DNA of 64,000 bases from Tubiluchus corallicola (Eukaryota; Priapulida; Priapulimorpha; Priapulimorphida; Tubiluchidae): the NCBI GenBank assembly GCA_030141605.1, contig JAQGDQ010000398.1, positions 149,415 to 213,414 on the forward strand. The letters run 5' to 3'. The notes under the pieces were generated by a model that saw only the letters and a program-made list of their open reading frames with translations, searched no databases and had not been told where the DNA came from. Shown here one piece after another: positions 34,418 to 46,299 of the stretch. Position 1 is the stretch's first letter. Each line of letters starts with the position of its first letter. The position numbers and the translations under genes are program-made.

Positions 34418-35474
34418 GCTCCTAATGAGAGTTTATAAAGTGGTCATTACAATAATCTGTTTTGTAAGTCACTGTACAATATTGCATGAACTCTGAACAG
34501 TAACACTTAGTATATGTTTTTGCCAGTCTACCTTTTCGCTAGTATACCTGCAACGTGCCGAGAGCTATTTGGTTAAAAACAAAACAACTGCCACCACCAT
34601 TGTGACGTTTTGAGGCTTTATTGCATTCCTAATTTTTACATAATGATTAGGAAAATATGCTACATGTATTTAACGGGTTCCTCTGCTGTTTTTACGGCTA
34701 TTTGGTTAAAAGCAAAACAAGATGAAACATAAATTTTAAAGCTATAATTATTACAAAAGAAAAGAGTACAACAACAAGTCAACAATGAGAGCTCAAAATT
34801 ACTACTAGTGGCTTGCTGTGAAACCCACAAGGAAAGATGAGGATAGGAAAATGAATGCGCATAACTTATCTGAATGTTCATGACGATGTTGTGCACAACT
34901 TGACGATCCTCTCACAATGACAACGCTGACGCCGGCAACATGACGATCCTCCATGAGCCATAACAATGCAGATGGCGACAGCTAATCAACAGCTTCCAGC
35001 AACCCTACTGTAGTCTACAACACCAACGTACCAACAGCCGACAGGAATGGAATAACATCACACTACTGTGACTTGCCCAGCTCTTTAAACCATGTAACAG
35101 CAACGAGACTGAGTAAGACAGGCTATGCAACAGGAACACTGTCCTTTTGGCCAAAACAATACTTAGCTCAGTTCTCCATGGTAAAGAAGTTACATCACAG
35201 ATCGTGTACCAGCCTTTCCAAACAAATACGTTAACTACAGGTATGCTGGAACGTGCCCACTGGTCAGACCAACAACGAACGTCTGTACCAGTGAAAAGTA
35301 TCAACTCAACTGTTCAGAACAGGTATTGCTTTTTCTGCATAAGCAAACGAAGCACTCCAACAGGTAAGTACAAACCATTTTAAGTGACAGGGGTGAGAAG
35401 ATGACGAAATGAAAAAAACACATACAGTAATGTAAGCCAAGCAAGCAATTTACTATCAAAATTATCAACATGCA

Positions 35475-37375
35475 CCTCACAGTACCTTTTCGCCAGTCTA
35501 CCTTTTTACCAGTCTATACTTTCGCCAGTCTACCTTTTTACCAGTCTGCACTTTCGCCAGTCTACCTTTTTACCAGTCTGCACTTTCGCCAGTCTCTCTG
35601 TTTCACAATTCTACATCTTCGCCAGTGTATCATGACTAACTCCTGAGTTACCATTGACCATCAACATGGTTTCATTTAAATGCCATGCAAACAGAAGATA
35701 TAAGTCCCCTCAGAGGCGTGTCATGTATCATTGTATTTCCCATGAAACGTAGAATCTGGTGGGCTGTGCCAAGTCGTTGGTCGAGTTTCGTTTAGCCAGA
35801 AAACGTCAATAAAAAGGATGTCCTGGTTGAAAATTTGACATCCAGGATCTACTGTTTTTTTTCTGGGATTTTTAGTTTCCGGGATCTTTTTTCTAAGAAC
35901 TCAAAAAGCACACGGGGCTACTTGACCAAATTTGGTGTGTTTGTAACTAGAACACCTTTATATGACGTTGTCGTTCTCATAACTTAATCATAATGACCAG
36001 TGATCATATGTTCTGATGGCCATTGACTTTGTCAATCCCATTCCGATTTTGGTCAAAGTAGAACTTTCTGTTCTTTCAGTTATTAAGAAAAACGTGAATC
36101 TCGGAAACTAAGCATCGTAGAACAACTGCAGACTCTGAATGGTCGTATGTTAAATGCTATGATGTTAATCCCTTGACACCAAAACTAGGGATTCATATGT
36201 TAGACTAAGATTTAACATGTTCCATTAGCATTTTTCCCTGGTCTTTGGTTAATCCCTAGCTGTTATTCCCTAAAGCTTTCTTAAGCGTTGCAGCTGGTTC
36301 TGATTGTCCAGACGGTGCGTGGGTTTAGCAAGGGTTAGGGTTTAGGTTACCGTGAAAATGGGTCTGGGGAAGTGATTGTGGAAGAGGTGCTGAACGTTAG
36401 GGGAGTTTATGGTTTAGTGTGTGGGTAGATAATTGATTGTACTACCACTAGTAAAGAGATAGTTGCGGACGGCTTCTTTTGGTAGCAATGACTCGTCAAA
36501 GTCATTCAGTTTTCCTACACCCTATGTATGGGGGGGGGCATGGTTCCCTATACCTTAATTATGAGATAAAAGGGTTTGGGAAACGGCCTCTACACATTAA
36601 TCGTAAGTATGTCCCAGCAGCGTACACAACATTGGATAGACGTTCGGTGGGACTATAGGCAGTGCCTGATATCTTCATAACCCGGCGAGTGAGTTACAGC
36701 AAAAATTAAGACCTCGAGGTCCTGCTGACATTTCTGTATAGCACATGGACAGTTCTATATTAGGTGTTAAGCACAAAATGGCTTCCTTCTTGAGTTATGG
36801 CTTCCCAAATTTGCAAATGTTAATTTTTTGTCATAAGTTTTAAGTATGATACCAAATTGAGTCTAGTAAAGTAGCGACCGTTTGCAGGTGGCAGCTGTGT
36901 GGCACATCAATGGATAAAGAATTGATCGAACAATCACCACTGAGCGCCATTTTGGTAGGTGGCGCTTCTTGTAGGAGTAAACGTGTTTTGGTGATTTTCT
37001 ACTGCTCAGGCATGTCTAAGTGTCACAACCCGAAATTACAACATAGGATGGCCCTCTACCCTAGCTTCAAGCACAACAAATTCGGCCAAGTAGCTTTGTC
37101 TATGGCATTCCTCTGTAGGACTTACGTCTTTATTTACAAACATTTAAATGAAACCATCGTATATACGTAATGGACAATGGTGACTTCTAGGTCAGTTAGG
37201 TGTTCAGTATTAGTCACGATACACTGGCAAAATGATAGGCTGCCGAGAAGATAGACAGGCGAAATGACAGACTGGCGAAAATATAGACTGGCGAAAAGAT
37301 GCACAGGCAAAAAGACAAACTGACAAAGTGATGCACTGACGAATTGTGCCTTGGCGAAACGACATTCAATCGTAT
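35475..37375. mobile_element. Foldback-like element with long inverted arms ending in short tandem arrays
   Basis: The left arm's outer part (35480-35630) repeats TTTCGCCAGTCTACC and TTTTTACCAGTCTGCAC units of ~15 bp. The right arm's outer part (37215-37365) repeats the complement (GACTGGCGAAAA-type). Inside, the arms continue as unique inverted sequence: CGCCAGTGTATCATGACTAA (left) against the complement of TTAGTCACGATACACTGG (right); ATGGTTTCATTTAAATG (left, about 35668) against its complement at about 37143; and GCTACTTGACCAAATTTGGT (left, about 35918) against a diverged complement near 37090. The arms are thus roughly 450 bp each with indels, around a ~1-kb core without a recognisable transposase. 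No target duplication was determined. Confidence 0.75.
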
Positions 37376-37735
37376 TGCAGATAAGCCTAATGTTAAAATA
37401 CGGGGGACAATGTTAAAATACGGGGGACAATGACGTATTTGCACTCTGTACACTTATGTATTTGAGTAAAAATATCTGACACTTAAGCTAGTTAATTAAA
37501 CAATTTAATCATCGTCAAATTCAAAAGTGGTTTGCAACAAGTTTGTGGTAATAATGACAAAAATGGCAACACTAACTAAGTTAGTAATTGGGATTAGTGT
37601 GGTATGCATAAAGTTCTCCAAAGTGAACAGTTTGTAGCGATACTTTGTACATAATCACAGAGGCTGAATTCAACTGTGATACAACTGAGCAACTATTAGT
37701 ATTTACACAGCAAGGATGGACAGATCGAAAAAGGA

Positions 37736-37946
37736 TATAGAATAGAATAGAATAGAATAGAATAGAATAGAATAGAATAGAATAGAATAGAATAGAATAG
37801 AATAGAATAGAATAGAACAGAACAGAACAGAACAGAACAGAACAGAACAGAACAGAACAGAACAGAACAGAATAGAATAGAATAGAATAGAATAGAATAG
37901 AATAGAATAGAATAGAATAGAATAGAATAGAATAGAACAAAACAAA
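37736..37946. repeat. AATAG/AACAG pentanucleotide microsatellite in three blocks
   Basis: About 15 AATAG units are followed by 11 AACAG units and then about 13 AATAG units. The variant forms one clean internal block. ORFs on the minus strand (FYSILFYSI-type) are artefacts of the period-5 repeat. Confidence 0.97.
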
Positions 37947-38404
37947 TAAACAAATAAAAGTGAAACCACAAAAAATAAAATACACAGAGAGACAAAAAAT
38001 CTACATATTACTATACAGTAAACTAAGATTATGTACAAATCAAATAATTATAAAGGCACAAATAAAACTTTTATTTCAAGTTATAAGGATGACAATCGTA
38101 GTAAAAATACCTGTTATCATCTTTGGTGCGGTTGTGTAGTTGGTTGATCTCTCTGTCAGTGAGTAACTCCACTATTGTAGAACAGCATCATTGAAACTTC
38201 TCTGGTTAACTACAACATGTTACATCAATTAACGCTTTCACAGTATCATGATGTACGTTACATACCATTTCTTGTGTAAGACCTTCAATTACAGCATTTT
38301 TCTTTAGATAATTCAACTTCACTGATACGAAGAATCAATCCATGTCCTCCATGCCAAGATGTCGTCTGTACACGCTTTTACTACAAATGGCATTTCATTA
38401 TTTT

Positions 38405-38475
38405 TGCAGCCAGCTTTGTGCCATCTTAATTTTCAACTCGCATGACGTCACTGGCGTCAAACGCGCAAAGCCACC
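38405..38475 (-). promoter_or_regulatory. CRE plus YY1-like cassette, minus strand
   Basis: Read on the minus strand this gives TGACGTCA, about 6 bp, then GTTGAAAATTAAGATGGC. TGACGTCA is the full CREB/ATF site and AAGATGGC the core of YY1-type sites near transcription starts. The same order occurs on the plus strand at 43866-43910. Promoter function is inferred. Confidence 0.45.
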
Positions 38476-38926
38476 AATAGTAAATACGCTTCAAAATAAA
38501 CAGCAGCTACTGTAATTACAAAGGTGTAACTAGTGTTTTTGCTTAATTAATTATTTTTATGTTGAACAGTTTAGAGTCTAGTTGTGACTGCTGCAGGACC
38601 TCTCAGCAGGTATTTCAATCTTCAGATGCAGGAAACAAGGAGATTCATCTACGGGCTTAATTGAGGGACTACTGTGAGTTACTCCTGCGTTCTTATTATT
38701 AGATGCCTGTTTGTAGGGCAAATGTTAATCTTAAGAGCAGTCCATTGAGGGGAAAAGTGTGGGGAGAAGAACGATTATTTTAAACTTCTAAGTAGAAATG
38801 TTGCACATAACGATGTGAAGTATTAAGCAGCTAAGAGCAAACAGCTAAGGGTAATCCTGTTCCCCTATCCTAGGATCTGCCAACCCAGACGATTTTTTCA
38901 CGTTCTCTGCATGAACGATTCTGTTT

Positions 38927-41900
38927 TGTAAAAATGGAAGGGATGTTCTCTTTCATTGTGATCCCATTTCGTGCTCATTTAGGATGAGATAACAGTTGAT
39001 GAAAAATGGAAGGAATGTTCTCTTTCACTGTGATCCCATTTCTTGCTCATTTAGGATGAGATAATAGTTGATGTAAAAATGGAAGGAATGTTCTCTTTCA
39101 CTGTGATCCCATTTCTTGCTCATTTAGGATGAGATAACAGTTGATGTAAAAATGGAAGGAATGTTTTCTTTCACTGTGATCCCATTTCGTGCTCATTTAG
39201 GGTGAGATAACAGTTGATGTAAAAATGGAAGGAATGTTCTCTTTCAATGTGATCCCATTTCTTGCTCATTTAGTATGAGATAACAGTTGATGTAAAAATG
39301 GAAGGAATGTTCTCTTTCACTGTGATCCCATTTCTTGCTCATTTAGGATGAGATAGCAGTTGATGTAAAAATGGAAGGAATGTTCTCTTTCACTGTGGTG
39401 CCATTTCGTGCTCATTTAGGATGAGATAACAGTTGATGAAAAATGGAAGGAATGTTCTCTTTCAATGTGATCCCATTTCGTGCTCATTTAGGATGAGATA
39501 ACAGTTGATGTAAAATAGAAGGAATGTTCTCTTTCAAATTGATCCCATTTCGTGCTCATTTAGGATGAGATTACAGTTGATGAAAAATGTAAGGAATGTT
39601 TTCTTTCACTATGATCCCATTTCTTGCTCATTTAGGATGAGATAACAGTTGATGTAAAAATGCAAGGAATGTTCTCTTTCACTGTGGTCCCATTTCGTGC
39701 TCATTTAGGATGAGATAATAGTTGATGTAAAAATGGAAGGAATGTTTTCTTTCACTGTGGTCCCATCTCCTGCTCATTTAGGATGAGATAACAGTTGATG
39801 TAAAAATGGAAGGAATGTTTTCTTTCACTGTGATCCCATTTCGTGCTCATTTAGGATGAGATAACAGTTGATGAAAAATGGAAAGAAATGTTCTCTTTCA
39901 CTGAGATCCCATCTCCTGCTCATTTAGGATGAGATAACAGTTGATGAAAAATGGAAGAAATGTTTTCTTTCACTGTGGTCCCATTTCGTGCTCATTTAGG
40001 ATGAGATAACAGTTGATGAAAAATGGAAGAAAGGTTCTCTTTCACTGTGGTCCCATTTCGTGCTCATTTAGGATGAGATAACAGTTGATGAAAAATGGAA
40101 GGAATGTTCTCTTTCGATGTGATCCCATTTCGTGCTCATTTAGGATGAGATAACAGTTGATGTAAAAATGGAAGGAATGTTCTCTTTCACTGTGATCCCA
40201 TTTCTTGCTCATTTAGGATGAGATAGCAGTTGATGTAAAAATGGAAGGAATGTTCTCTTTCACTGTGGTGCCATTTCGTGCTCATTTAGGATGAGATAAC
40301 AGTTGATGAAAAATGGAAGGAATGTTCTCTTTCAATGTGATCCCATTTCGTGCTCATTTAGGATGAGATAACAGTTGATGTAAAATAGAAGGAATGTTCT
40401 CTTTCAAATTGATCCCATTTCGTGCTCATTTAGGATGAGATTACAGTTGATGAAAAATGTAAGGAATGTTTTCTTTCACTATGATCCCATTTCTTGCTCA
40501 TTTAGGATGAGATAACAGTTGATGTAAAAATGCAAGGAATGTTCTCTTTCACTGTGGTCCCATTTCGTGCTCATTTAGGATGAGATAATAGTTGATGTAA
40601 AAATGGAAGGAATGTTTTCTTTCACTGTGGTCCCATTTCGTGCTCATTTAGGATGAGATAACAGTTGATGAAAAATGGAAGGAATGTTCTCTTTCACTGT
40701 GATCCCATTTCTTGCTCATTTAGGATGAGATAACAGTTGATGTAAAAATGGAAGGAATGTTCTCTTTCACTGTGATCCCATTTCTTGCTCATTTAGGATG
40801 AGATAACAGTTGATGTAAAAATGGAAGGAATGTTCTCTTTCAATGTGATCCTATTTCGTGCTCATTTAGGATGAGATAACAGTTGATGAAAAATGGAAGG
40901 AATGTTCTCTTTCACTGTGATCCCATTTCTTGCTCATTTAGGATGAGATAACAGTTGATGTAAAAATGGAAGGAATGTTTTCTTTCACTGTGATCCCATT
41001 TCTTGCTGATTTAGGATGAGATAACAGTTGATGTAAAAATGGAAGGAATGTTCTCTTTCACTGTGGTCCCATTTCGTGCTCATTTAGGATGAGATAACAG
41101 TTCATGAAAAATGGAAGGAATGTTCTCTTTCACTGTGGTCCCATTTCTTGCTCATTTAGGATGAGATAACAGTTGATGTAAAAATGGAAGGAATGTTTTC
41201 TTTCACTGTGATCCCATTTCTTGCTGATTTAGGATGAGATAACAGTTGATGTAAAAATGGAAGGAATGTTCTCTTTCACTGTGGTCCCATTTCGTGCTCA
41301 TTTAGGATGAGATAACAGTTCATGAAAAATGGAAGGAATGTTCTCTTTCACTATGATCCCATTTCTTGCTCATTTAGGATGAGATAACAGTTCATGAAAA
41401 ATGGAAGGAATGTTCTCTTTCAATGTGATCCCATTTCGTGCTCATTTAGGATGAGATAACAGTTGATGTAAAAATGGAAGGAATGTTCTCTTTCACTATG
41501 ATCCCATTTCTTGCTCATTTAGGATGAGATAACAGTTGATGAAAAATGGAAGGAATGTTCTCTTTCACTATGATCCCATTTCGTGCTCATTTAGGATGAG
41601 ATAACAGTTGATGTAAAAATGTAAGGAATGTTCTCTTTCACTGTGATCCAATTTCTTGCTCATTTAGGATGAGATAACAGTTGATGTAAAAATGGAAGGA
41701 ATGTTTTCTTTCACTGTGATCCCATTTCTTGCTGATTCAGGATGAGATAGCGGTTGATGTAAAAATGGAAGGAATGTTCTCTTTCACTGTGGTCCCATTT
41801 CGTGCTCATTTAGGATGAGATAACAGTTCATGAAAAATGGAAGGAATGTTCTCTTTCACTATGATCCCATTTCTTGCTCATTTAGGATGAGATAGCGGTT

Positions 41901-43146
41901 GATGTAAAAATGGAAGGAATGTTCTCTTTCACTGTGGTCCCATTTCGTGCTCATTTAGGATGAGATTACAGTTGATGAAAAATGTAAGGAATGTTCTCTT
42001 TCACTGTGATCCCATTTCTTGCTCATTTAGGATGAGATAACAGTTGATGTAAAAATGGAAGGAATGTTTTCTTTCACTGTGATCCCATTTCGTGCTCATT
42101 TAGGATGAGATAACAGTTGATGAAAAATGGAAGAAATGTTCTCTTTCACTGTGGTCCCATTTCGTGCTCATTTAGGATGAGATAACAGTTGATGAAAAAT
42201 GGAAGGTATGTTCTCTTTCACTGTGGTCCCATTTCGTGCTCATTTAGGATGAGATAACAGTTGATGTAAAAATGGAAGGAATGTTCTCTTTCACTGTGGT
42301 CCCATTTCGTGCTCATTTAGGATGAGATAACAGTTGATGTAAAAATGGAAGGAATGTTTTCTTTCAATGTGGTCCCATTTCGTGCTCATTTAGGATGAGA
42401 TAACAGTTGATGTAAAAATGGAAGGAATGTTTTCTTTCTCTGTGGTCCCATTTCGTGCTCATTTAGTATGAGATAACAGTTGATGTAAAAATGGAAGGAA
42501 TGTTTTCTTTCAATGTGGTCCCATTTCGTGCTCATTTAGGATGAGATAATAGTTGATGTAAAAATGGAAGGAATGTTTTCTTTCTCTGTGGTCCCATTTC
42601 GTGCTCATTTAGTATGAGATAACAGTTGATGTAAAAATGGAAGGAATGTTTTCTTTCAATGTGGTCCCATTTCGTGCTCATTTAGGATGAGATAATAGTT
42701 GATGTAAAAATGGAAGGAATGTTTTCTTTCTCTGTGGTCCCATTTCGTGCTCATTTAGTATGAGATAACAGTTGATGTAAAAATGGAAGGAATGTTTTCT
42801 TTCAATGTGGTCCCATTTCGTGCTCATTTAGGATGAGATAATAGTTGATGTAAAAATGGAAGGAATGTTTTCTTTCACTGTGGTCCCATTTCGTGCTCAT
42901 TTAGTATGAGATAACAGTTGATGTAAAAATGGAAGGAATGTTTTCTTTCAATGTGGTCCCATTTCGTGCTCATTTAGGATGAGATAATAGTTGATGTAAA
43001 AATGGAAGGAATGTTTTCTTTCTCTGTGGTCCCATTTCGTGCTCATTTAGTATGAGATAACAGTTGATGTAAAAATGGAAGGAATGTTTTCTTTCAATGT
43101 GGTCCCATTTCGTGCTCATTTAGTATGAGATGACAGTTGATGTAAA
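38927..43146. repeat. Giant 73-bp minisatellite, about 58 copies
   Basis: The unit contains AAAAATGGAAGGAATGTTCT, CTTTCACTGTGATCCCATTT, TCATTTAGGATGAGATAACA and GTTGATG; the usual length is 73 bp with a frequent 2-bp-shorter form (GATGAAAAATGG for GATGTAAAAATGG). Two levels of longer structure exist: a block at about 39240-39700 is repeated near-identically at 40140-40600 (~867 bp, about 12 units), and the last ~800 bp is an exact 146-bp dimer. There are no spacers and no sustained ORF. Confidence 0.97.
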
Positions 43147-43756
43147 GTCAAGAAAAATATTTGAAAAACGGAGAATTGGAATGACTGTATGTGACTTTTT
43201 CCAAGTGCATTTACGCTATTGTGACTTATCAATTTTAAAGTGCCCTACCCTGACTACAGACAATAATAGATTTGAAATTTCATGCATGTTTGTAACTAGC
43301 ATATACCCCACCCCCTCAGCAATAATGGTTGTGACTAATGACCACCTGTGGTAACTTACTGTGTGCGCAATATAACTCTAATCAAAATAAATTATAATAA
43401 GGTGTAGAACAGATTGAAGATTCGATTTCTACGTCGAATAAATGGTATACGCTATTTAGTATTATACTATTAGAAATTTGTCGAAATATTAAATTACAGT
43501 AGCTGAAAACCATCTGTTTATATGAACAAGTTTATAAAATCAGGTATTTCGTTCCATTTAATATAATTTTCAGTTGTATGTGTGGTTCACGGTACCAAAC
43601 AACTTAGTCGTAGCGTGATACTATCAAAACTCTACTCATATCTGCAAAAAGTAGATGATTTAAATGGATTGTTTATAAAATTAACATTTGCCCTACAAAA
43701 TTTACAGCACAGGTGTAAAGATAAAATTAGTCTACTTATAAACTTTGCAAAGCAAA

Positions 43757-43915
43757 TCCATACTCTATGCAGTTGTGATTCACGCCGATGACGTCATCCA
43801 TACTCTGTGCAGTGATGATTCACGCCGATGACGTCACCATACTCTGTGCAGTGGTGATTCACGCCGATGACGTCACGAAGTGGCGCGCACTTGAAAATCA
43901 AGATGGCGGAATGCG
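43757..43915 (+). promoter_or_regulatory. Three tandem CRE-containing units followed by a YY1-like site
   Basis: Three copies of a 42-44-bp unit each contain CATACTCT, GCAGT, GATTCACGCC and GATGACGTCA. The first TGACGTCA is at about 43790; the others are near 43833 and 43869. They are followed by GGCGCGCACTTGAAAATC and AAGATGGCGG at about 43900. Dense full CRE sites next to a YY1-type motif resemble a metazoan core promoter reading to the right, but no convincing first exon follows. Confidence 0.5.
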
Positions 43916-43999
43916 ATATGTGAGAAGTTTGAAAGTTCAGTAGCTGCTTACTTCTTAAAAAAGCTTGAAATACACTGAGTTGCTTTTCATTTTAAACCT

Positions 44000-44850
44000 T
44001 GATTTATAACGTGCTTTGATAAGCCTTCTAAACTATGACGTAGTCAGAATTTATTTATTAAACAATTCAGGAAACTAGGACATGATCACTTTTGTGGTTA
44101 AATTTATTGACAGCACAAGAAATAAATTATTTTGCACAGAAAACAAAATTTTCACATTTTTTTAAACAGAATCACACATTTTGCTCTTAAAAAATCAATA
44201 TTACACTTCACTAAAAACTTTAATTCTGCTCACATGTTCTGTTCACGGTTATAGCAAGACTAAACGATGAATGATTTGTTTGAGTTGTCTCGTCCTCGTG
44301 CCACTGAATGTTACGCCTATAAACTGACGTGTTGAGGTTCATCACCATGAAAGCTTTTTAACTCCGCCTCATATTCTTGCGCAATTGCAAAATAGTGCCA
44401 ATAATGTCGCCAAAAATTGAACATTCTGATAAACAAAAAGTTCTTTAACATTTTAATTCAAATCTCACAGCGCAAATCGTCCATCTTGCTGGGAAAAATT
44501 TATAGAAACCTAAATAAAAAGCAATAAATTGTTATAAAATAATACTGAATTTAATTCTGAATTTACTTCGTAGATTTTAATACAGAGCTGCAATTTCAAA
44601 AATGCACAAGACTACAGTAACAATGTTGAAACAAAACAAAAATGTTGAAAATTCTGAATAGACTGCCTGTTTTTTATAATAATGACGTCATAATTATAAA
44701 AAGGCTCCTGCAAACTGAAATATCTAAATCTAGAAGGCATAGATTCCTTGCTGCTGTTACAACATATGAGTAAACAAATTTAGCGCAGTGATATTTAAAT
44801 TTTCACTAGACCTTTATAGTTACTGTTAATATATTTATATAGTTTTTAAA
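44000..44850. other. No gene seen
   Basis: AT-rich sequence downstream of the CRE cluster, with one further TGACGTCA at about 44683. No ORF or array was seen. Confidence 0.4.
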
Positions 44851-44854
44851 CCAG

Positions 44855-45135
44855 TGTCTGTGGTCATTCTGAATGACTTTGACCTTGAATGTCCTGGAAA
44901 CGTTATTTTGCTAATAAATCGTAAGCATTTTTAATACATTTATGCAGCGTAACATGCTTCCTAGTTGAGTTATTTTGACTTAAATCCCGTGTGGCGGCCA
45001 TTCTGAATGACAATGACCTTAAGTGACCTTGAAAAACAATTTTTCTGATTGACCATATGTGTGTTTATATCAGCTGACAATATAATTATGCCATCCTAAT
45101 TGTTTGTTAGTTGAGTTATTTTGACTTTAATGCAA
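44855..45135. repeat. Two diverged ~140-bp tandem copies with TGACCTTGA words
   Basis: CATTCTGAATGACTTTGACC (about 44866) recurs as CATTCTGAATGACAATGACC (about 44999), and AGTTGAGTTATTTTGACTT recurs at about 44964 and 45110. The words TTGACCTTGA, TGACCTTAA and TGACCTTGA match nuclear-receptor extended half-sites of the FTZ-F1/ERR type, though they may simply be part of the repeat. Confidence 0.7.
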
Positions 45136-45757
45136 CGTTGGCGTTTTTAAAGTTTATTTCAGTAGATTTTGAATTCTGGACATTATTACAAAAATTCAAA
45201 GGTCTGTGTGTCTGTGAAAACATTCAGCTTTACACTATTTTACTCTGGGTCAAACATTTTTTGGCTAATTTGACTGAACTATTTGCTCACAATACAAGTA
45301 TCAAAATCAAACACTGGAAAATACTCTGTAAGCTATTGAAGCGCATTAGAAAATAGCTTTTCAAGGTTGGTCACACGTGATCAGAATAATCCTGGGAAAA
45401 TTCCTCCAATCAGTTTAGAAAACTGGATAATAATTGTCGGCAATTGCAATCAGTATTAGGCCTTTTGTGAGAAGTTTGAAAATTAAAACTCAAATATTTT
45501 GTACTAAATGTTGATTAAATTAACAGATAATTTCTGCATTGTTTGCAAAGAGTCTCAAGTGATTTATTATAAATAAATATTATGATCGGAATAATGGATC
45601 TGCATTTTCTGTTTTGCTCAGAGCAGGTCAAACAGTGAACATGGTAATAAGACGATAATAATTGGTTAAAATGGCGTGCAAATCTTTTCTCACCACATCT
45701 TCAGTCATTGCGCCATTTTTAATTTGATTGCACTGCAAAATACTTCATATGTGTTTA

Positions 45758-45865
45758 TTAACCCTTTCATACCCGTTGTATCCCGCGGGATACGAGAATA
45801 TTTTCTGCAATTAAATTAATAAAATTTTAAAACTGACAGTTATTTGATCTGTTAATAGTTATTGC
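45758..45865 (+). mobile_element. Left-end fragment of the piggyBac family seen at 31149
   Basis: TTAACCCTTTCATACCC is followed by a perfect palindrome GTATCCCGCGGGATAC and GAGAATATTTTCTGC, AATAAAATTTTAAAACTGA and TTATTTGATCTGTTAA. It aligns with 31149-31255 with few changes, then stops. It is a solo terminal fragment or the edge of a deleted copy. Confidence 0.85.
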
Positions 45866-45924
45866 TTCGTGCCACTAATCCTGCTACTAAGTCTTAGCAA
45901 TTACAAATAAAAGTGGTCCTGGGG

Positions 45925-45926
45925 AG

Positions 45927-45958
<32 letters not shown>

Positions 45959-46047
45959 TTAACAATAATAATAACAACAACAACAGCAACAGCAGCAACA
46001 ACAACAACATTAATAGTAATAATAGCAACAACAACAGCAATAACAAT

Positions 46048-46105
<58 letters not shown>

Positions 46106-46181
46106 GCAGCAACAGCAGCAACAACAACAGCATTAATAATAATAATAATAGCAACAACAACAGCAACAACAACAACAACAA

Positions 46182-46243
<62 letters not shown>

Positions 46244-46287
46244 TTAATAATAATAATAGCAACAACAACAGCAACAACAACAACCAA
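45925..46287. repeat. AAC-rich trinucleotide microsatellite with AGC and AAT interruptions
   Basis: Over 350 bp of AAC triplets are broken by AGC and AAT triplets in a recurring pattern (an ACATTAATAATAATA-type segment occurs several times). Long ORFs on both strands (poly-Asn, poly-Leu/Val) are artefacts. Confidence 0.97.
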
Positions 46288-46299
46288 CTCTATCAACAA

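Noticed and set aside
37581-38038. Hydrophobic FYSILFYSI ORFs resembling a membrane protein
   Set aside because: Direct translation of the AATAG/AACAG pentanucleotide in three frames.
38927-43146. CRISPR or coding repeat protein
   Set aside because: The 73-bp unit is continuous without spacers and is not a multiple of three, and no frame stays open across it.
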